A DNA stretch of 64,000 nt from Candidatus Brachybacter algidus (lineage in GTDB: Bacteria; Bacteroidota; Bacteroidia; Chitinophagales; Saprospiraceae), in contig JADJSK010000007.1 of assembly GCA_016711705.1 (NCBI GenBank), positions 124,001 through 188,000 on the forward strand, given 5' to 3'. This document shows positions 37,486 to 46,959 of the stretch, in pieces; position 1 is the stretch's first letter, and each line of letters starts with the position of its first letter. A program made the position numbers and the translations under genes. Under the pieces are notes generated by a model. That model worked only from the letters and a program-made list of their open reading frames with translations. It made no database searches and was not told where the DNA came from.

Positions 37486-38121
37486 TCATTCTATAATGGT
37501 GCGAATGAGTTCAAATGCTTCTGCAAATGGTTTACCGATCTGTGTTCCGCGCACAACTGCCAATGACCTGATGAAATCCGGGTTTAAATAGTCCTTGCCG
37601 GCCTGAGTTTGGTAAGCATTTAGTGCTTCTATCTTTTTTGCCACATGACGTTCCTGCAGAACGATAAAGGCATTGGTTTTAAAATCAATATTATTCCATA
37701 TTAATTCATATCCATAAATTGTCTTTGTCTTGAATGCCCTTATAGCCTCATTAGCTACAGTACTATGATCCTGATGAATATCACGCGGACTCGGAATAAA
37801 AATGATATCAGGATCAATTTCTTTTCTTAACAAAATTAAAGATTCGAGAATCTCCTGACGAACATAATTTAGTTTTCTGACCTCATAGTTAAATATAAAT
37901 AGATGTTCCTGCATAATTCCTAGAATCTGGGTTGCATGGCGCACTTCAATTTCCAATTGATTAGCAGGAAACTCATCTGGTACAGACTTATCAGCTGTAG
38001 AAAAAGCAACGTAATATACGATAGCTCCATCTTCAATAAGCCTTGCTATTGTGCCACCACATCCCAACTCACCGTCATCAGTATGAGGAGCCAGAATAAA
38101 TACTTTTTTGCCTTTAAACAT
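37486..38121 (-). CDS. PIG-L family N-deacetylase
   Basis: A 211-residue LmbE-like protein. The metal-binding motif is APHTDDGELGCGG (His-x-x-Asp-Asp) and the second ligand set is in IFIPSPRDIHQDHSTVANEA. Members remove N-acetyl groups from sugar conjugates such as bacillithiol precursors or lipid-linked GlcNAc. Monocistronic here; substrate unknown. TAAATTTG at 38138-38145 on the minus strand fits a -7 element. Confidence 0.85.
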   Translation of the reverse strand: MFKGKKVFILAPHTDDGELGCGGTIARLIEDGAIVYYVAFSTADKSVPDEFPANQLEIEVRHATQILGIMQEHLFIFNYEVRKLNYVRQEILESLILLRKEIDPDIIFIPSPRDIHQDHSTVANEAIRAFKTKTIYGYELIWNNIDFKTNAFIVLQERHVAKKIEALNAYQTQAGKDYLNPDFIRSLAVVRGTQIGKPFAEAFELIRTIIE

Positions 38122-38321
38122 TCAATTTTATAATTTACAAATTTACAAATAGTCAATGTAAAAATTAAACAGCCTTTTTAGATATATAAAATATTACTAA
38201 CTAATATTATACATAATTTAAATTGTCTAAATTGTAATTATTTTGATGATATTAATATAAAGTGTAAACAATTTAGTTATATATTCGCTTTAATAAAGCA
38301 TTCTATAAAAGGCCAATAGCC

Positions 38322-38327
38322 AAGGAG
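38322..38327 (+). promoter_or_regulatory. Strong Shine-Dalgarno site of the radical SAM gene
   Basis: AAGGAG lies 8 bases before the ATG at 38336. Such a site is unusual in this window, where most genes have A/T-rich leaders, and it fixes this start codon. Confidence 0.7.
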
Positions 38328-38335
38328 ATTTTTAA

Positions 38336-39601
38336 ATGTTTGATAGAATTAGAGAGAAACTCAATATCCTGGCGGATGCCGCCAAGTATGATGTGAGTTG
38401 CAGTTCAAGTGGCAGTAAAAGAAAAAATACAGATAAAGGTTTGGGTGATGCATCCAATTCCGGCATATGTCATACTTACACTGAAGATGGACGATGCGTT
38501 TCATTACTGAAGATTTTACTGACCAATCATTGCATTTTTGATTGTGCCTTTTGTGTTTCAAGGAAGAGCAATGATGTCAAGAGGGCAGCCTTTACAGTCG
38601 ATGAAGTTGTGGAACTCACCATGAATTTTTACAGGCGTAATTACATCGAAGGTTTATTTCTAAGTTCAGGGATTTTCAAAGATGCTGACTACACAATGGA
38701 AAGACTTGTTCGCATCGTCAAAAAACTGCGAACGGAACATCGCTTTAATGGGTACATCCATCTCAAATCTATTCCTGGAGCCAGTGAAGAACTTTTGAAG
38801 GAAGCCGGTCTTTATGCCGATAGAATGAGTATCAATCTGGAAATGCCAACTGAAGCCGGACTTAAACTTGTCGCTCCGGATAAAAGCCATGAAGAAGTAA
38901 AAAAACCACTGGCATTTATTCAGAACCAGATCGTTGCCTTCAAGGATGAAAGAAAACTTATCAAAAAAGTACCTTCATTTGTTCAAGCAGGGCAAAGTAC
39001 GCAGATGGTCATAGGTGCCACACCTGAAAATGATATGGAGATCATGTATGCTGCAGATCAATACTACAAAGATTATAATCTCAAACGTGTTTACTATTCA
39101 GGGTATATCCCCATTAGCAATGACCCGGGAATGCCTCAAATTGGTTCTCAACCGCCACTTATCCGTGAAAATAGATTGTATCAGACTGACTGGCTAATGC
39201 GTTTTTATGGATTTCAAGTAGGCGAACTTTTAAATAAAGACAATCCCCATCTGGATATTGATATCGATCCGAAATTTAGCTGGGCGCTGCGCAATTTGCA
39301 TTATTTCCCTGTGGATATCAACACTGCAACTAAAGAGCAGATCCTCCGCATACCGGGAATCGGCAATACTTCTGCGTTAAAAATCCTTCAGGCCAGAAAA
39401 TTCGGTAAACTCAGAACAGATCAATTAAAAAAAATCGGAATAGCTTACAATAGAGCCAAACATTTCATGACCTGCCTTGATAGTGAATTCTCGCTTGGGT
39501 CGCTCCAAGGCCATCAAATAAAATCTTTAGTGTTGTGTAATTCAAAAAGCAAAACTGCAAAATTAGGGAATATGGGAGGGGAGCAATTGTCGTTGTTTTG
39601 A
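38336..39601 (+). CDS. Radical SAM protein, DNA modification/repair type (TIGR03916)
   Basis: A 421-residue radical SAM enzyme. The 4Fe-4S site is Cys66-x3-Cys70-x2-Cys73 in NHCIFDCAFC. Family-specific words include GICHTYTEDGRCVSLLKILLTN, FLSSGIFKDADYTMERL, HLKSIPGAS and RMSINLEMPTE. The C-terminal helix-hairpin-helix (INTATKEQILRIPGIGNTSALKIL, about 330-355) should bind DNA. The family is always next to a TIGR03915 partner and often to a uracil-DNA-glycosylase-like gene. Here the partner follows at 39764, but no glycosylase is visible. A base-modification or repair reaction is inferred, not shown. Confidence 0.9.
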   Translation: MFDRIREKLNILADAAKYDVSCSSSGSKRKNTDKGLGDASNSGICHTYTEDGRCVSLLKILLTNHCIFDCAFCVSRKSNDVKRAAFTVDEVVELTMNFYRRNYIEGLFLSSGIFKDADYTMERLVRIVKKLRTEHRFNGYIHLKSIPGASEELLKEAGLYADRMSINLEMPTEAGLKLVAPDKSHEEVKKPLAFIQNQIVAFKDERKLIKKVPSFVQAGQSTQMVIGATPENDMEIMYAADQYYKDYNLKRVYYSGYIPISNDPGMPQIGSQPPLIRENRLYQTDWLMRFYGFQVGELLNKDNPHLDIDIDPKFSWALRNLHYFPVDINTATKEQILRIPGIGNTSALKILQARKFGKLRTDQLKKIGIAYNRAKHFMTCLDSEFSLGSLQGHQIKSLVLCNSKSKTAKLGNMGGEQLSLF

Positions 39602-39660
39602 ATAGATGCTAGAGACTAGATTCTAGAAACTAGACTATAGAGACTAGAAGCTAGAATCCA
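39602..39660 (+). repeat. CTAGA-type degenerate tandem repeat
   Basis: Imperfect CTAGA/ACTAGA words (AGAGACTAGATTCTAG, AAACTAGACTATAG and further copies) follow the radical SAM gene. They resemble the shorter array at 7027-7055. No gene lies in it. Confidence 0.6.
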
Positions 39661-39728
39661 GCTCCACAATCTTATATTAAATTAAGATTTTGGAACCCAA
39701 ATCATAATATTTCAGCTAACGCCATTTT

Positions 39729-39755
39729 CTAATTTCTAATTTCTAATTTCTAACT
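39729..39755 (+). repeat. TTCTAAT heptamer repeat
   Basis: Three to four direct copies of TTCTAAT stand just before the start of the TIGR03915-type gene. The same word array recurs at about 50526-50550 and, in mixed form, at 35102-35157. Confidence 0.65.
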
Positions 39756-39763
39756 TTATCATT

Positions 39764-40525
39764 TTGATCTACACATTCGATAACACACTTGACGGACTAC
39801 TCACAGCAGTTTTCAAAGTCTTCGAAAGAAAAGACAAAGAGGTAAAATTAATTCAAAAGAATTTATTCGAAGTTAATTTATTTGAAGAAGTAATTGACAA
39901 CATTACCGAAAGTGAAAAAGCGAAGCGCGTTTGGAAAAAAATGGAAGAAATAATTCCAAAACCATGGCGCAGAAAGATATACTGCGCATGGCTTTCAGAG
40001 GATGTAGATGCACATCAGGCAATATTTAATACCTTAATTAAAGTTTTTTCAAAAGGAGGAAATTATATCAGCAATTACGGCGATGCGGATATCATCACTG
40101 TCTCGCAGTATTGGAAAAGTGTGGAGCGGGAAAAGCATCGAATGGAAGCTTTTATAAGGTTTGAAAAAAGCCAGGATGGTTTATTTTTTTGCACCATTGA
40201 ACCAGATTTTAATGTAATACCGTTGATCATAAAGTTTTTTAAAAATAGATTTGCTGATCAGGAATGGTTGATATATGACACTCGCAGGAATTACGGAGTT
40301 TTATATGATTTAAAAAAAGTGGTTGAGGTAATTTTATCACAAGAAGAATTAAATCAAAACACCAACCTCCCCTCGCAAGCATTCCATGATCCAGACGAAG
40401 TCAAGTATCAAACACTTTGGAAGGATTATTTTAAGAGTACAAATATTGTTGCACGGAAAAACATGAAGCTGCACATCCGCCATGTACCAAAAAGGTATTG
40501 GAGATTTTTGACGGAGAAGCAATGA
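39764..40525 (+). CDS. TIGR03915-type DNA-metabolism protein
   Basis: A 253-residue protein that starts at a TTG (IYTFDNTLDGLLTAVFKVFERK). Family words are KRVWKKM, YCAWLSEDVDA, SQYWKSVEREKHRMEAFIRFE, GLFFCTIEPDFNVIPLI and DWLIYDTRRNYGVLYD-like sequence, ending KSTNIVARKNMKLHIRHVPKRYWRFLTEK. It is the obligate neighbour of the radical SAM protein and is thought to form one DNA modification or repair unit with it. The stop codon TGA overlaps the GAGTA target duplication of MITE copy D. Confidence 0.88.
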   Translation: MIYTFDNTLDGLLTAVFKVFERKDKEVKLIQKNLFEVNLFEEVIDNITESEKAKRVWKKMEEIIPKPWRRKIYCAWLSEDVDAHQAIFNTLIKVFSKGGNYISNYGDADIITVSQYWKSVEREKHRMEAFIRFEKSQDGLFFCTIEPDFNVIPLIIKFFKNRFADQEWLIYDTRRNYGVLYDLKKVVEVILSQEELNQNTNLPSQAFHDPDEVKYQTLWKDYFKSTNIVARKNMKLHIRHVPKRYWRFLTEKQ

Positions 40526-40528
40526 GTA

Positions 40529-40819
40529 ACTCAAGTTTCGGCAGTTAAGAAACAAAGGTAGATGGTCCCGCAGCTGCGGGATTTGATGTTAGATGCTTGC
40601 CCGACTAAAGAAAGTGACGGCGGGGAGTTTAGTCAATTGATTCATATTTTTTCTTTAATAAGTTTAATAGAAAAAATATCCACGCGATTGATGGATCCCG
40701 CACTTGCGGGACTAAAATCTACCCCGTCTTGTTCGGCGGACAAGCTTCTAACATCTAACATTTTATTAAAATTTAAATTTATCTTTCAAAAAAGTAAATC
40801 TGACTACCGAAACTTGAGT
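40529..40819. mobile_element. MITE-like fold-back element, copy D
   Basis: A 291-bp copy in the same orientation as C. Left end ACTCAAGTTTCGGCAGT, right end ACTACCGAAACTTGAGT, with GAGTA on both sides as a target duplication. It carries two nested small palindromes, CCCGCAGCTGCGGG (about 40567-40580) and CCCGCACTTGCGGG (about 40697-40710), at places where other copies lack them. It is inserted immediately at the stop codon of the TIGR03915-type gene. Confidence 0.85.
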
Positions 40820-41169
40820 GAGTAATATTGATACACTTTGCTGCTTGAATTTAGAATAGCTCAACAGGCTTTTAGTTAGTAAGATATACAAACTTTATTT
40901 TTTGATTATTGCAAAAATGACAATTAAGTTTGAAAAAATAGTTAAAAATAAACTAAGTCTTTGTACTTTTGGTGTAATACTATCTAAACTATCTTTTAAT
41001 TCCTTTAATTTCTATTGGATTATTTTAGACCCTCTTTGGTTTTTTTTAGAAATTCATTCTTTGTGAACATTAAGCCTGAGAAGTTTTATTTTTTTTAAAA
41101 TTTTCCGAAATATTTTTTTAATGCGGATAGATTTTTATTAACCATCCTTAATTTTAAAATTCTTTAATC
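40820..41169 (+). other. Promoter region of the giant adhesin gene
   Basis: AT-rich, no ORF. TACTTTTG at 40964-40971 fits the TAnnTTTG -7 element; a TTTG at 40929-40932 is too far upstream (31 bases) for a classical -33 element, so the promoter is uncertain. If it is used, the leader would be about 190 bases long. Confidence 0.35.
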
Positions 41170-44100
41170 ATGTTACTACCATCTTTCAAAAAAAGCAATT
41201 TTCATAAACTGCTCCTCCCCCTTGTTATATTTTTCACTTCAATCAGTATTTCATATGCACAACCCGCTAATGACTTATGCTCAAATGCAATCCCGCTGAT
41301 TTGCGGTCAGTCATTGGCCGGGACTACAGTTGGAGCAGGCGATGATATTGCCCTTGGTCAGGCACCCAATTGTTTTGGAGCTACTACTGCCGGCGGGGTC
41401 TGGTATAGTTTTGTTGGAACAGGGGGAAGCATGAATATTAATTTATGTGGTTCCAGTAATTTTGATAATAGAATTGGCTTACATACAGGAGTCTGTGGAT
41501 CTTTAGTATGTGTGGGATCATCAGATGATGATTGTGGCCTTAGTGTGAATTATACCTTTAATTCTACCTTTGGAACGGAATATTTGTTACTAATATACGG
41601 TTTTGGTGGAGGAACAGGCACCTTTACTGTGACTTTAAACTGTGATTGCTCTGTTGATTTACCTGCTAACCAGGTGATATGTAATAACTCTTCATCAACA
41701 GCAATCAATTTTACTGGTGGTGCACCAGGGACAGTGTTTAATTGGACTAACAATACTCCTTCTATCGGTCTTCCTGCGAGTGGAAGTGGCGACATTGCAA
41801 GCTTTACGGCTACGAATGCAACCAATGACCCTGTAGTAGCTACTGTAACAGTTACACCATCAACTTTAGGATCAGATCTTATTAACTTTAATTACACAGG
41901 ATCTATGCAAACATGGACGGTACCTGCAGGTGTTACACAGGTAACCTTAGAAACTTGGGGTGCACAAGGTGGGCCGGGAAATGTAGGTGGTAATGATCCG
42001 GGAGGATTAGGTGGTTACGCTAAAGGCGATTTGTCTGTGACCCCGGGACAGGTATTGAATATATATGTAGGGGGAACTCCAACAACAACGGCCGGAGGCT
42101 GGAATGGTGGTGGTAATGGAGCTTTAACTTTTGGTGAGCGTGGAGCCGGAGGAGGAGCCACTGATATTCGCTTAGGAGGTACTACTTTAAATGACAGAGT
42201 TCTGGTAGGCGCTGGTGGCGGCGGCAGTACCGGAGTAATTGCTTTAGCCGGTGTAGGTGGTGGCTTGATTGGTGGAGACGGAGGATATGCTGGAGATCAA
42301 GGGTTTGGAGGAACACAAATAGCAGGTGGTCTTGGGTCACCAGGTAATCTTGATTGTTGGCCGGGTACATTTGGTCAGGGAGGCGGAAATACAGGTACTT
42401 CGGCTTGTTCAGGCGGCGGAGGCGGCTGGTATGGTGGCGGTGCAGGAAGTGGTGGTGGAGGTGGTTCCAGTTATATCGACGGTGTGACCGGAGGTTCTAC
42501 GACGTCAGGAATTCAGGCAGGTAATGGACTTGTCACTATATCTTATTCGTACCCTGCTTGCATAGGTACACCAAAAACCTTTACAATAACCGTTAATCCA
42601 ACCCCTGTTGGCTCAGCGTCCCCTCAAACCATCTGTGACGAAACAGCAAGCAACATAGCATTAAATTCTACAGTTACAGGTACCACATATACCTGGTCAG
42701 CAGCGATACAAACTACTCCAACAGGAGGCACGATCACCGGCTTCAGTGATTGCGCTTCAGCATGTGGTACTTCGATCGCACAGACACTAAACAATACAGG
42801 AACAACATCAGGAGTGGTAAGATATACAGTAACTCCGACAGCTAATGGATGCGCTGGTGCACCTTTCACAGTAGATGTAACGATTAATCCAACACCAAAT
42901 GCTGTGGCTACACCTGCTTCGCAAACGATCTGCTCTGCAAACGCAATCAGTACGATTGTATTATCTGGTGCAGTAAGTGGAACAACTTACGCTTGGACCA
43001 GAGACAATACAGCAAGCGCTACAGGCATCGCTGCTTCTGGATCCGGTAACATCTCAGGAAATCTGACCAATACGACTAATGCTCCGGTGACTGTGACATT
43101 TACGATCACACCTTCAGCGAACAGTTGTCCGGGAGCAGCTATCACGGCAACGGTTTTGGTTAATCCAACACCAGATGCAGTGGCAACACCTGCTTCACAA
43201 ACGATCTGTTCTGCCGCTACTATAAGCACGATTGTACTTTCAGGTGATGTAAGTGGAACAACGTATGCTTGGACTAGGGACAATGCAGTCGCAGTAACAG
43301 GCATCGCAGCTTCAAGTTCCGGCAACATATCAGGCTCATTAACTAATACGACTAGTGCACCAATCACCGTGACCTTTACGATCACACCAACAGCGAACAG
43401 TTGTCCGGGAGCAGCTATCACTGCAACGGTTTTGGTTAATCCAACACCAGATGCAGTGGCTACACCGGCTTCACAAACCATCTGTTCTGCAAACGCAATA
43501 AGTACAATTGTATTATCTGGTGCAGTAAGTGGAACAACATATGCTTGGACCAGGGACAATGCAGTCGCTGTAACTGGTATTGCAGCAAGTGGATCCGGTA
43601 ACATTTCAGGTACTCTGACAAATACAACCAATGCGCCAATCACCGTGACCTTTACGATCACACCGTCAGCGAACAGTTGTCCGGGAGCGGCAATTACAGC
43701 AACAGTTTTGGTTAATCCAACTCCGAATGCAGTTGCAACAACTCCTTCACAGACGATCTGTTCCGGTCCAATTGCTACGATCGCCTTATCTGGTGCAGTA
43801 AGTGGAACAGTATTTAACTGGACGAGGGATAATATGGCAACTGTCACTGGCATCGCTGCTTCAGGAAGTGGTAATATTTTCGGTTCACTGACCAATACGA
43901 CCAGCTCTCCGGTGACCGTGACATTTACGATCATTCCAACAGCAAATGGTTGTCCGGGAGCAGCAATCACTGCAACAGTAGTAATCAATCCGACTCCATC
44001 TTATACTTTTACCTCTGATGGTGTCCCTTATTCAGAAGGAGATACCATCACAGCGTGTCATCAGGATGTCCTAGCTTTGGCGATTACCTCCCCTGTGACA

Positions 44101-46830
44101 GTGACGTATACATTTACAAGATTGTCCAATGGCAATGTGATCAATACTGGTACTACACCAGGATCATTTAATTTCACAGCGACCAATGCAAAAGAAGGAT
44201 ATTATGAAATAGGTATCACCAATAGTTTTGGTTGTATCTTGAAAGATACGATTTACTTGCTCGTAAATCCACTTCCAAATCCAATTGCTACAGCGACACC
44301 AAATCCAATCTGCCAAGGTGGTAGTTTACAGCTTGGTGTGAATGGCGGCAACAACTTCGGCTTTGCATGGTCAGGACCAAATGGCTATACATCGAATGTC
44401 AAAAACCCTGTTATCAATGGTATTTTGCCATCAGCATCAGGAGTTTATACAGTGACTGTGACGAACTTAAATGGTTGTAGCGATACATCATCTGTAAGCG
44501 TTTTGGTTAATCCAACCCCAACGGCAGTGGCAACGCCGGCTTCGCAGACCATCTGTTCTGCAGCTTCGATCAGTACAATAGTACTTTCAGGTGCAGTAAG
44601 TGGAACCACTTACGCTTGGACAAGGGACAATGCAGTTGCAGTAACAGGCATCGCAGCTTCAGGTTCCGGCAACATCTCAGGCTCTTTAACAAATACAACC
44701 AATGCGCCGGTGACCGTGACCTTTACGATCACGCCGACAGCGAATGGTTGTCCAGGAGCTGCTATCACTGCAACGGTATTGGTTAACCCAACACCAAATG
44801 CTGTTGCAACACCAGCATCACAGACTATCTGCTCTGCGACTTCGATCAGTACGATTGTTTTAACAGGTGCTGTAAGTGGAACGACGTACGCTTGGACTCG
44901 TAACAATACAGCAAGTGTCACAGGCATCGCAGCAAGTGGCTCTGGCAACATCTCCGGAACACTGACCAATACAACCAATGCGCCTGTGACCGTAACATTT
45001 ACGATCATACCGACAGCGAACGGTTGTCCGGGAGCGGCAATCACTGCAACGGTATTGGTTAACCCAACGCCAACAGCGGTAGCGATTCCTGCCACACAGA
45101 CCATCTGTTCAGAAACTCTTATCACTACCATAACACTGTCGGGACCGGTAAGCGGAACAACTTTCACATGGACACGCAACAATACTGCAACCGTCACCGG
45201 TATTGCAGCATCTGGTTCGGGTAATAATATCTTCGGCGTACTTACCAATACCACTTCCGCACCGATCACCGTGACCTTTACGATCACGCCTTCTGCAAAT
45301 GGTTGTATTGGAACTACCACCACAGCCACCGTCATCGTTTATCCTAAACCTATTGGAACGATATCAATAGCTCCTAATCCGGCTTGTGTTGGTTCTACCG
45401 TTCAGCTTTCTGCTTCAGGAGGTAGTACTTACAGTTGGTCAGGTCCTCTGGGATGGACATCCTCTGTACAAAACCCAACTATTTTGTTGACTACTCATCT
45501 GCAGGCTGGTAAGTACTTTGTCACTGTATCTAATACTTATGGTTGTTCTGTAGTATTGTCTTCACAACTGAGCGCTAACTATCCACCGGTCGCAACCGCT
45601 TCTTACGAACTATCGACCGCTTGTGTAGGTAGTACCCTTCAGTTACATGGCACAGGAGCAGGATCATATGCATGGTCTGGACCTAATGGATTTACAAGCA
45701 ATCAGCAAAATCCTCAGATACCAAATGTAACAGGCGCCAATAGCGGATTATATATACTGGTGGTAACAAGTCCAAATGGATGTACAGCAACAACAACACT
45801 GAACATCACAATTAATAATCCACCGGCACTTTCAGCTAATCCAACACTCACACAAACCTGTGAAGGATCTAAGATCCAGTTGTTTGCCTCAGGAACAGGA
45901 AGTTTTGTATGGAATGGTCCTGCGACATATACGTCTACAGATCAGAATCCTGTCATCGTCAATATTCCGATCCACATGTCAGGTATTTACACAGTGAATC
46001 TTACAGCAAGTACGGGTTGTGTTTCCGCAGCTTCAGTGACAGTGAAAGTATATGATCAGATCCATGCGATCGCAACAGCATCAGAGGATACGATCTGTCA
46101 GGGACAGAGCTTACAGCTTCATGCTGAAGGTGGTAGCACTTATCTATGGAATGGACCTAATGGATTTAACTCCACAGAGTCAGATCCAAGGATAGACAAT
46201 ATCACGCCGGCAGCTTCAGGTAAATACTATGTATATATCAGCAATGAAGGCGGATGCTTTGGTTACGCAGAACTTACCATCGTGGTAAAACCATCTGCAA
46301 AATCCTTTGCTTATGCCACACCAAATCCTGTCAACGAGAATAGTCCTGTGCAGTTTATCGCCAGCAGCAATGGTGTAGCTTATTCATGGTCAGGACCGTT
46401 AGGTTTTACAAGTAACCAACAGAATCCTTTCATCAAGAAAGTAACGCGATACATGGCAGGTGTCTACACCGTGACCATCACCAATGAAAATGGCTGTCCA
46501 AGCATCGTCAAAGTAATATTGAGAGTCCTCTACACCAACAAAGGTGGAAATACAATCGATGGCGATGATGATGGATTAACAACCAGATCAGAAGCGACCG
46601 GCACTGTCTATCCAAATCCAACCAATGACTTGTTGTACTTCGATACACAAAGCTCAGAAGCGATAGAATACGTCATCTATGATGTCAATGGTAAAATGCA
46701 GGTAGTTCAGAAGACGACCTCAGACAGATACATCTCTACGTCAAATCTTGCTAGCGGCATCTATCAGATACGATGGAAATCCAAAGACAGCGAGCAGTGG
46801 ATCGTGAGTAAGTTTGTGAAGATAAAATGA
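41170..46830 (+). CDS. Giant T9SS adhesin with PKD-like repeats
   Basis: An 1886-residue secreted protein with a signal peptide ending SYAQ (residue 31). Order: a pre-peptidase-like domain (PANDLCSNAIPL to about 155), a PKD-like module, a glycine-rich domain (about 245-455, WGAQGGPGNVGG and following), another PKD-like module, four repeats of 91-92 residues from residue 573, a diverged stretch with one Ig-like unit, three more repeats of 92-93 residues from 1114 to 1390, five Ig-like units with the words GPNGFTS, QNP and SGxYxVTVTN, and a T9SS sorting domain beginning YPNPTNDLLYF near 1810. It should be displayed as a long fibre-like adhesin. Confidence 0.9.
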   Translation: MLLPSFKKSNFHKLLLPLVIFFTSISISYAQPANDLCSNAIPLICGQSLAGTTVGAGDDIALGQAPNCFGATTAGGVWYSFVGTGGSMNINLCGSSNFDNRIGLHTGVCGSLVCVGSSDDDCGLSVNYTFNSTFGTEYLLLIYGFGGGTGTFTVTLNCDCSVDLPANQVICNNSSSTAINFTGGAPGTVFNWTNNTPSIGLPASGSGDIASFTATNATNDPVVATVTVTPSTLGSDLINFNYTGSMQTWTVPAGVTQVTLETWGAQGGPGNVGGNDPGGLGGYAKGDLSVTPGQVLNIYVGGTPTTTAGGWNGGGNGALTFGERGAGGGATDIRLGGTTLNDRVLVGAGGGGSTGVIALAGVGGGLIGGDGGYAGDQGFGGTQIAGGLGSPGNLDCWPGTFGQGGGNTGTSACSGGGGGWYGGGAGSGGGGGSSYIDGVTGGSTTSGIQAGNGLVTISYSYPACIGTPKTFTITVNPTPVGSASPQTICDETASNIALNSTVTGTTYTWSAAIQTTPTGGTITGFSDCASACGTSIAQTLNNTGTTSGVVRYTVTPTANGCAGAPFTVDVTINPTPNAVATPASQTICSANAISTIVLSGAVSGTTYAWTRDNTASATGIAASGSGNISGNLTNTTNAPVTVTFTITPSANSCPGAAITATVLVNPTPDAVATPASQTICSAATISTIVLSGDVSGTTYAWTRDNAVAVTGIAASSSGNISGSLTNTTSAPITVTFTITPTANSCPGAAITATVLVNPTPDAVATPASQTICSANAISTIVLSGAVSGTTYAWTRDNAVAVTGIAASGSGNISGTLTNTTNAPITVTFTITPSANSCPGAAITATVLVNPTPNAVATTPSQTICSGPIATIALSGAVSGTVFNWTRDNMATVTGIAASGSGNIFGSLTNTTSSPVTVTFTIIPTANGCPGAAITATVVINPTPSYTFTSDGVPYSEGDTITACHQDVLALAITSPVTVTYTFTRLSNGNVINTGTTPGSFNFTATNAKEGYYEIGITNSFGCILKDTIYLLVNPLPNPIATATPNPICQGGSLQLGVNGGNNFGFAWSGPNGYTSNVKNPVINGILPSASGVYTVTVTNLNGCSDTSSVSVLVNPTPTAVATPASQTICSAASISTIVLSGAVSGTTYAWTRDNAVAVTGIAASGSGNISGSLTNTTNAPVTVTFTITPTANGCPGAAITATVLVNPTPNAVATPASQTICSATSISTIVLTGAVSGTTYAWTRNNTASVTGIAASGSGNISGTLTNTTNAPVTVTFTIIPTANGCPGAAITATVLVNPTPTAVAIPATQTICSETLITTITLSGPVSGTTFTWTRNNTATVTGIAASGSGNNIFGVLTNTTSAPITVTFTITPSANGCIGTTTTATVIVYPKPIGTISIAPNPACVGSTVQLSASGGSTYSWSGPLGWTSSVQNPTILLTTHLQAGKYFVTVSNTYGCSVVLSSQLSANYPPVATASYELSTACVGSTLQLHGTGAGSYAWSGPNGFTSNQQNPQIPNVTGANSGLYILVVTSPNGCTATTTLNITINNPPALSANPTLTQTCEGSKIQLFASGTGSFVWNGPATYTSTDQNPVIVNIPIHMSGIYTVNLTASTGCVSAASVTVKVYDQIHAIATASEDTICQGQSLQLHAEGGSTYLWNGPNGFNSTESDPRIDNITPAASGKYYVYISNEGGCFGYAELTIVVKPSAKSFAYATPNPVNENSPVQFIASSNGVAYSWSGPLGFTSNQQNPFIKKVTRYMAGVYTVTITNENGCPSIVKVILRVLYTNKGGNTIDGDDDGLTTRSEATGTVYPNPTNDLLYFDTQSSEAIEYVIYDVNGKMQVVQKTTSDRYISTSNLASGIYQIRWKSKDSEQWIVSKFVKIK
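42886..45339 (+). repeat. 276-bp coding repeats (four plus three copies)
   Basis: Units begin at 42886, 43162, 43438 and 43714, then 44509, 44785 and 45061, each with NPTP-x-AVATPASQTICS at the start and GCPGAAITATVLV at the end. Spacing is 276, 276, 276 and 273, then 276, 276 and 279 bases. Near-identity at nucleotide level suggests recent duplication or gene conversion. Confidence 0.9.
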
Positions 46831-46847
46831 TCGAACTTTCATAAATA

Positions 46848-46884
46848 AAAAAATCCCGAATGTACTACATTCGGGATTTTTTTA
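46848..46884. terminator. Bidirectional terminator between convergent genes
   Basis: AATCCCGAATGTA and TACATTCGGGATT form a perfect 13-bp stem with A-rich left and T-rich right flanks, so it can end both the adhesin transcript (plus) and the WecB-like transcript (minus). Confidence 0.88.
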
Positions 46885-46959
46885 TTAGACTAATATAAGC
46901 CTGTGTTTATTCCAATACTATCGCAATAAGTTTGATTGGATCAATAGAACTCCAATCCT

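Noticed and set aside
42987..45335. Long minus-strand ORFs (333 and 241 codons) inside the adhesin repeats
   Set aside because: They are the antisense of the PKD-like repeats, repeat with the same 276-bp period and have low-complexity Val/Ala-rich sequence. The sense strand has clear domains, signal peptide and sorting signal.
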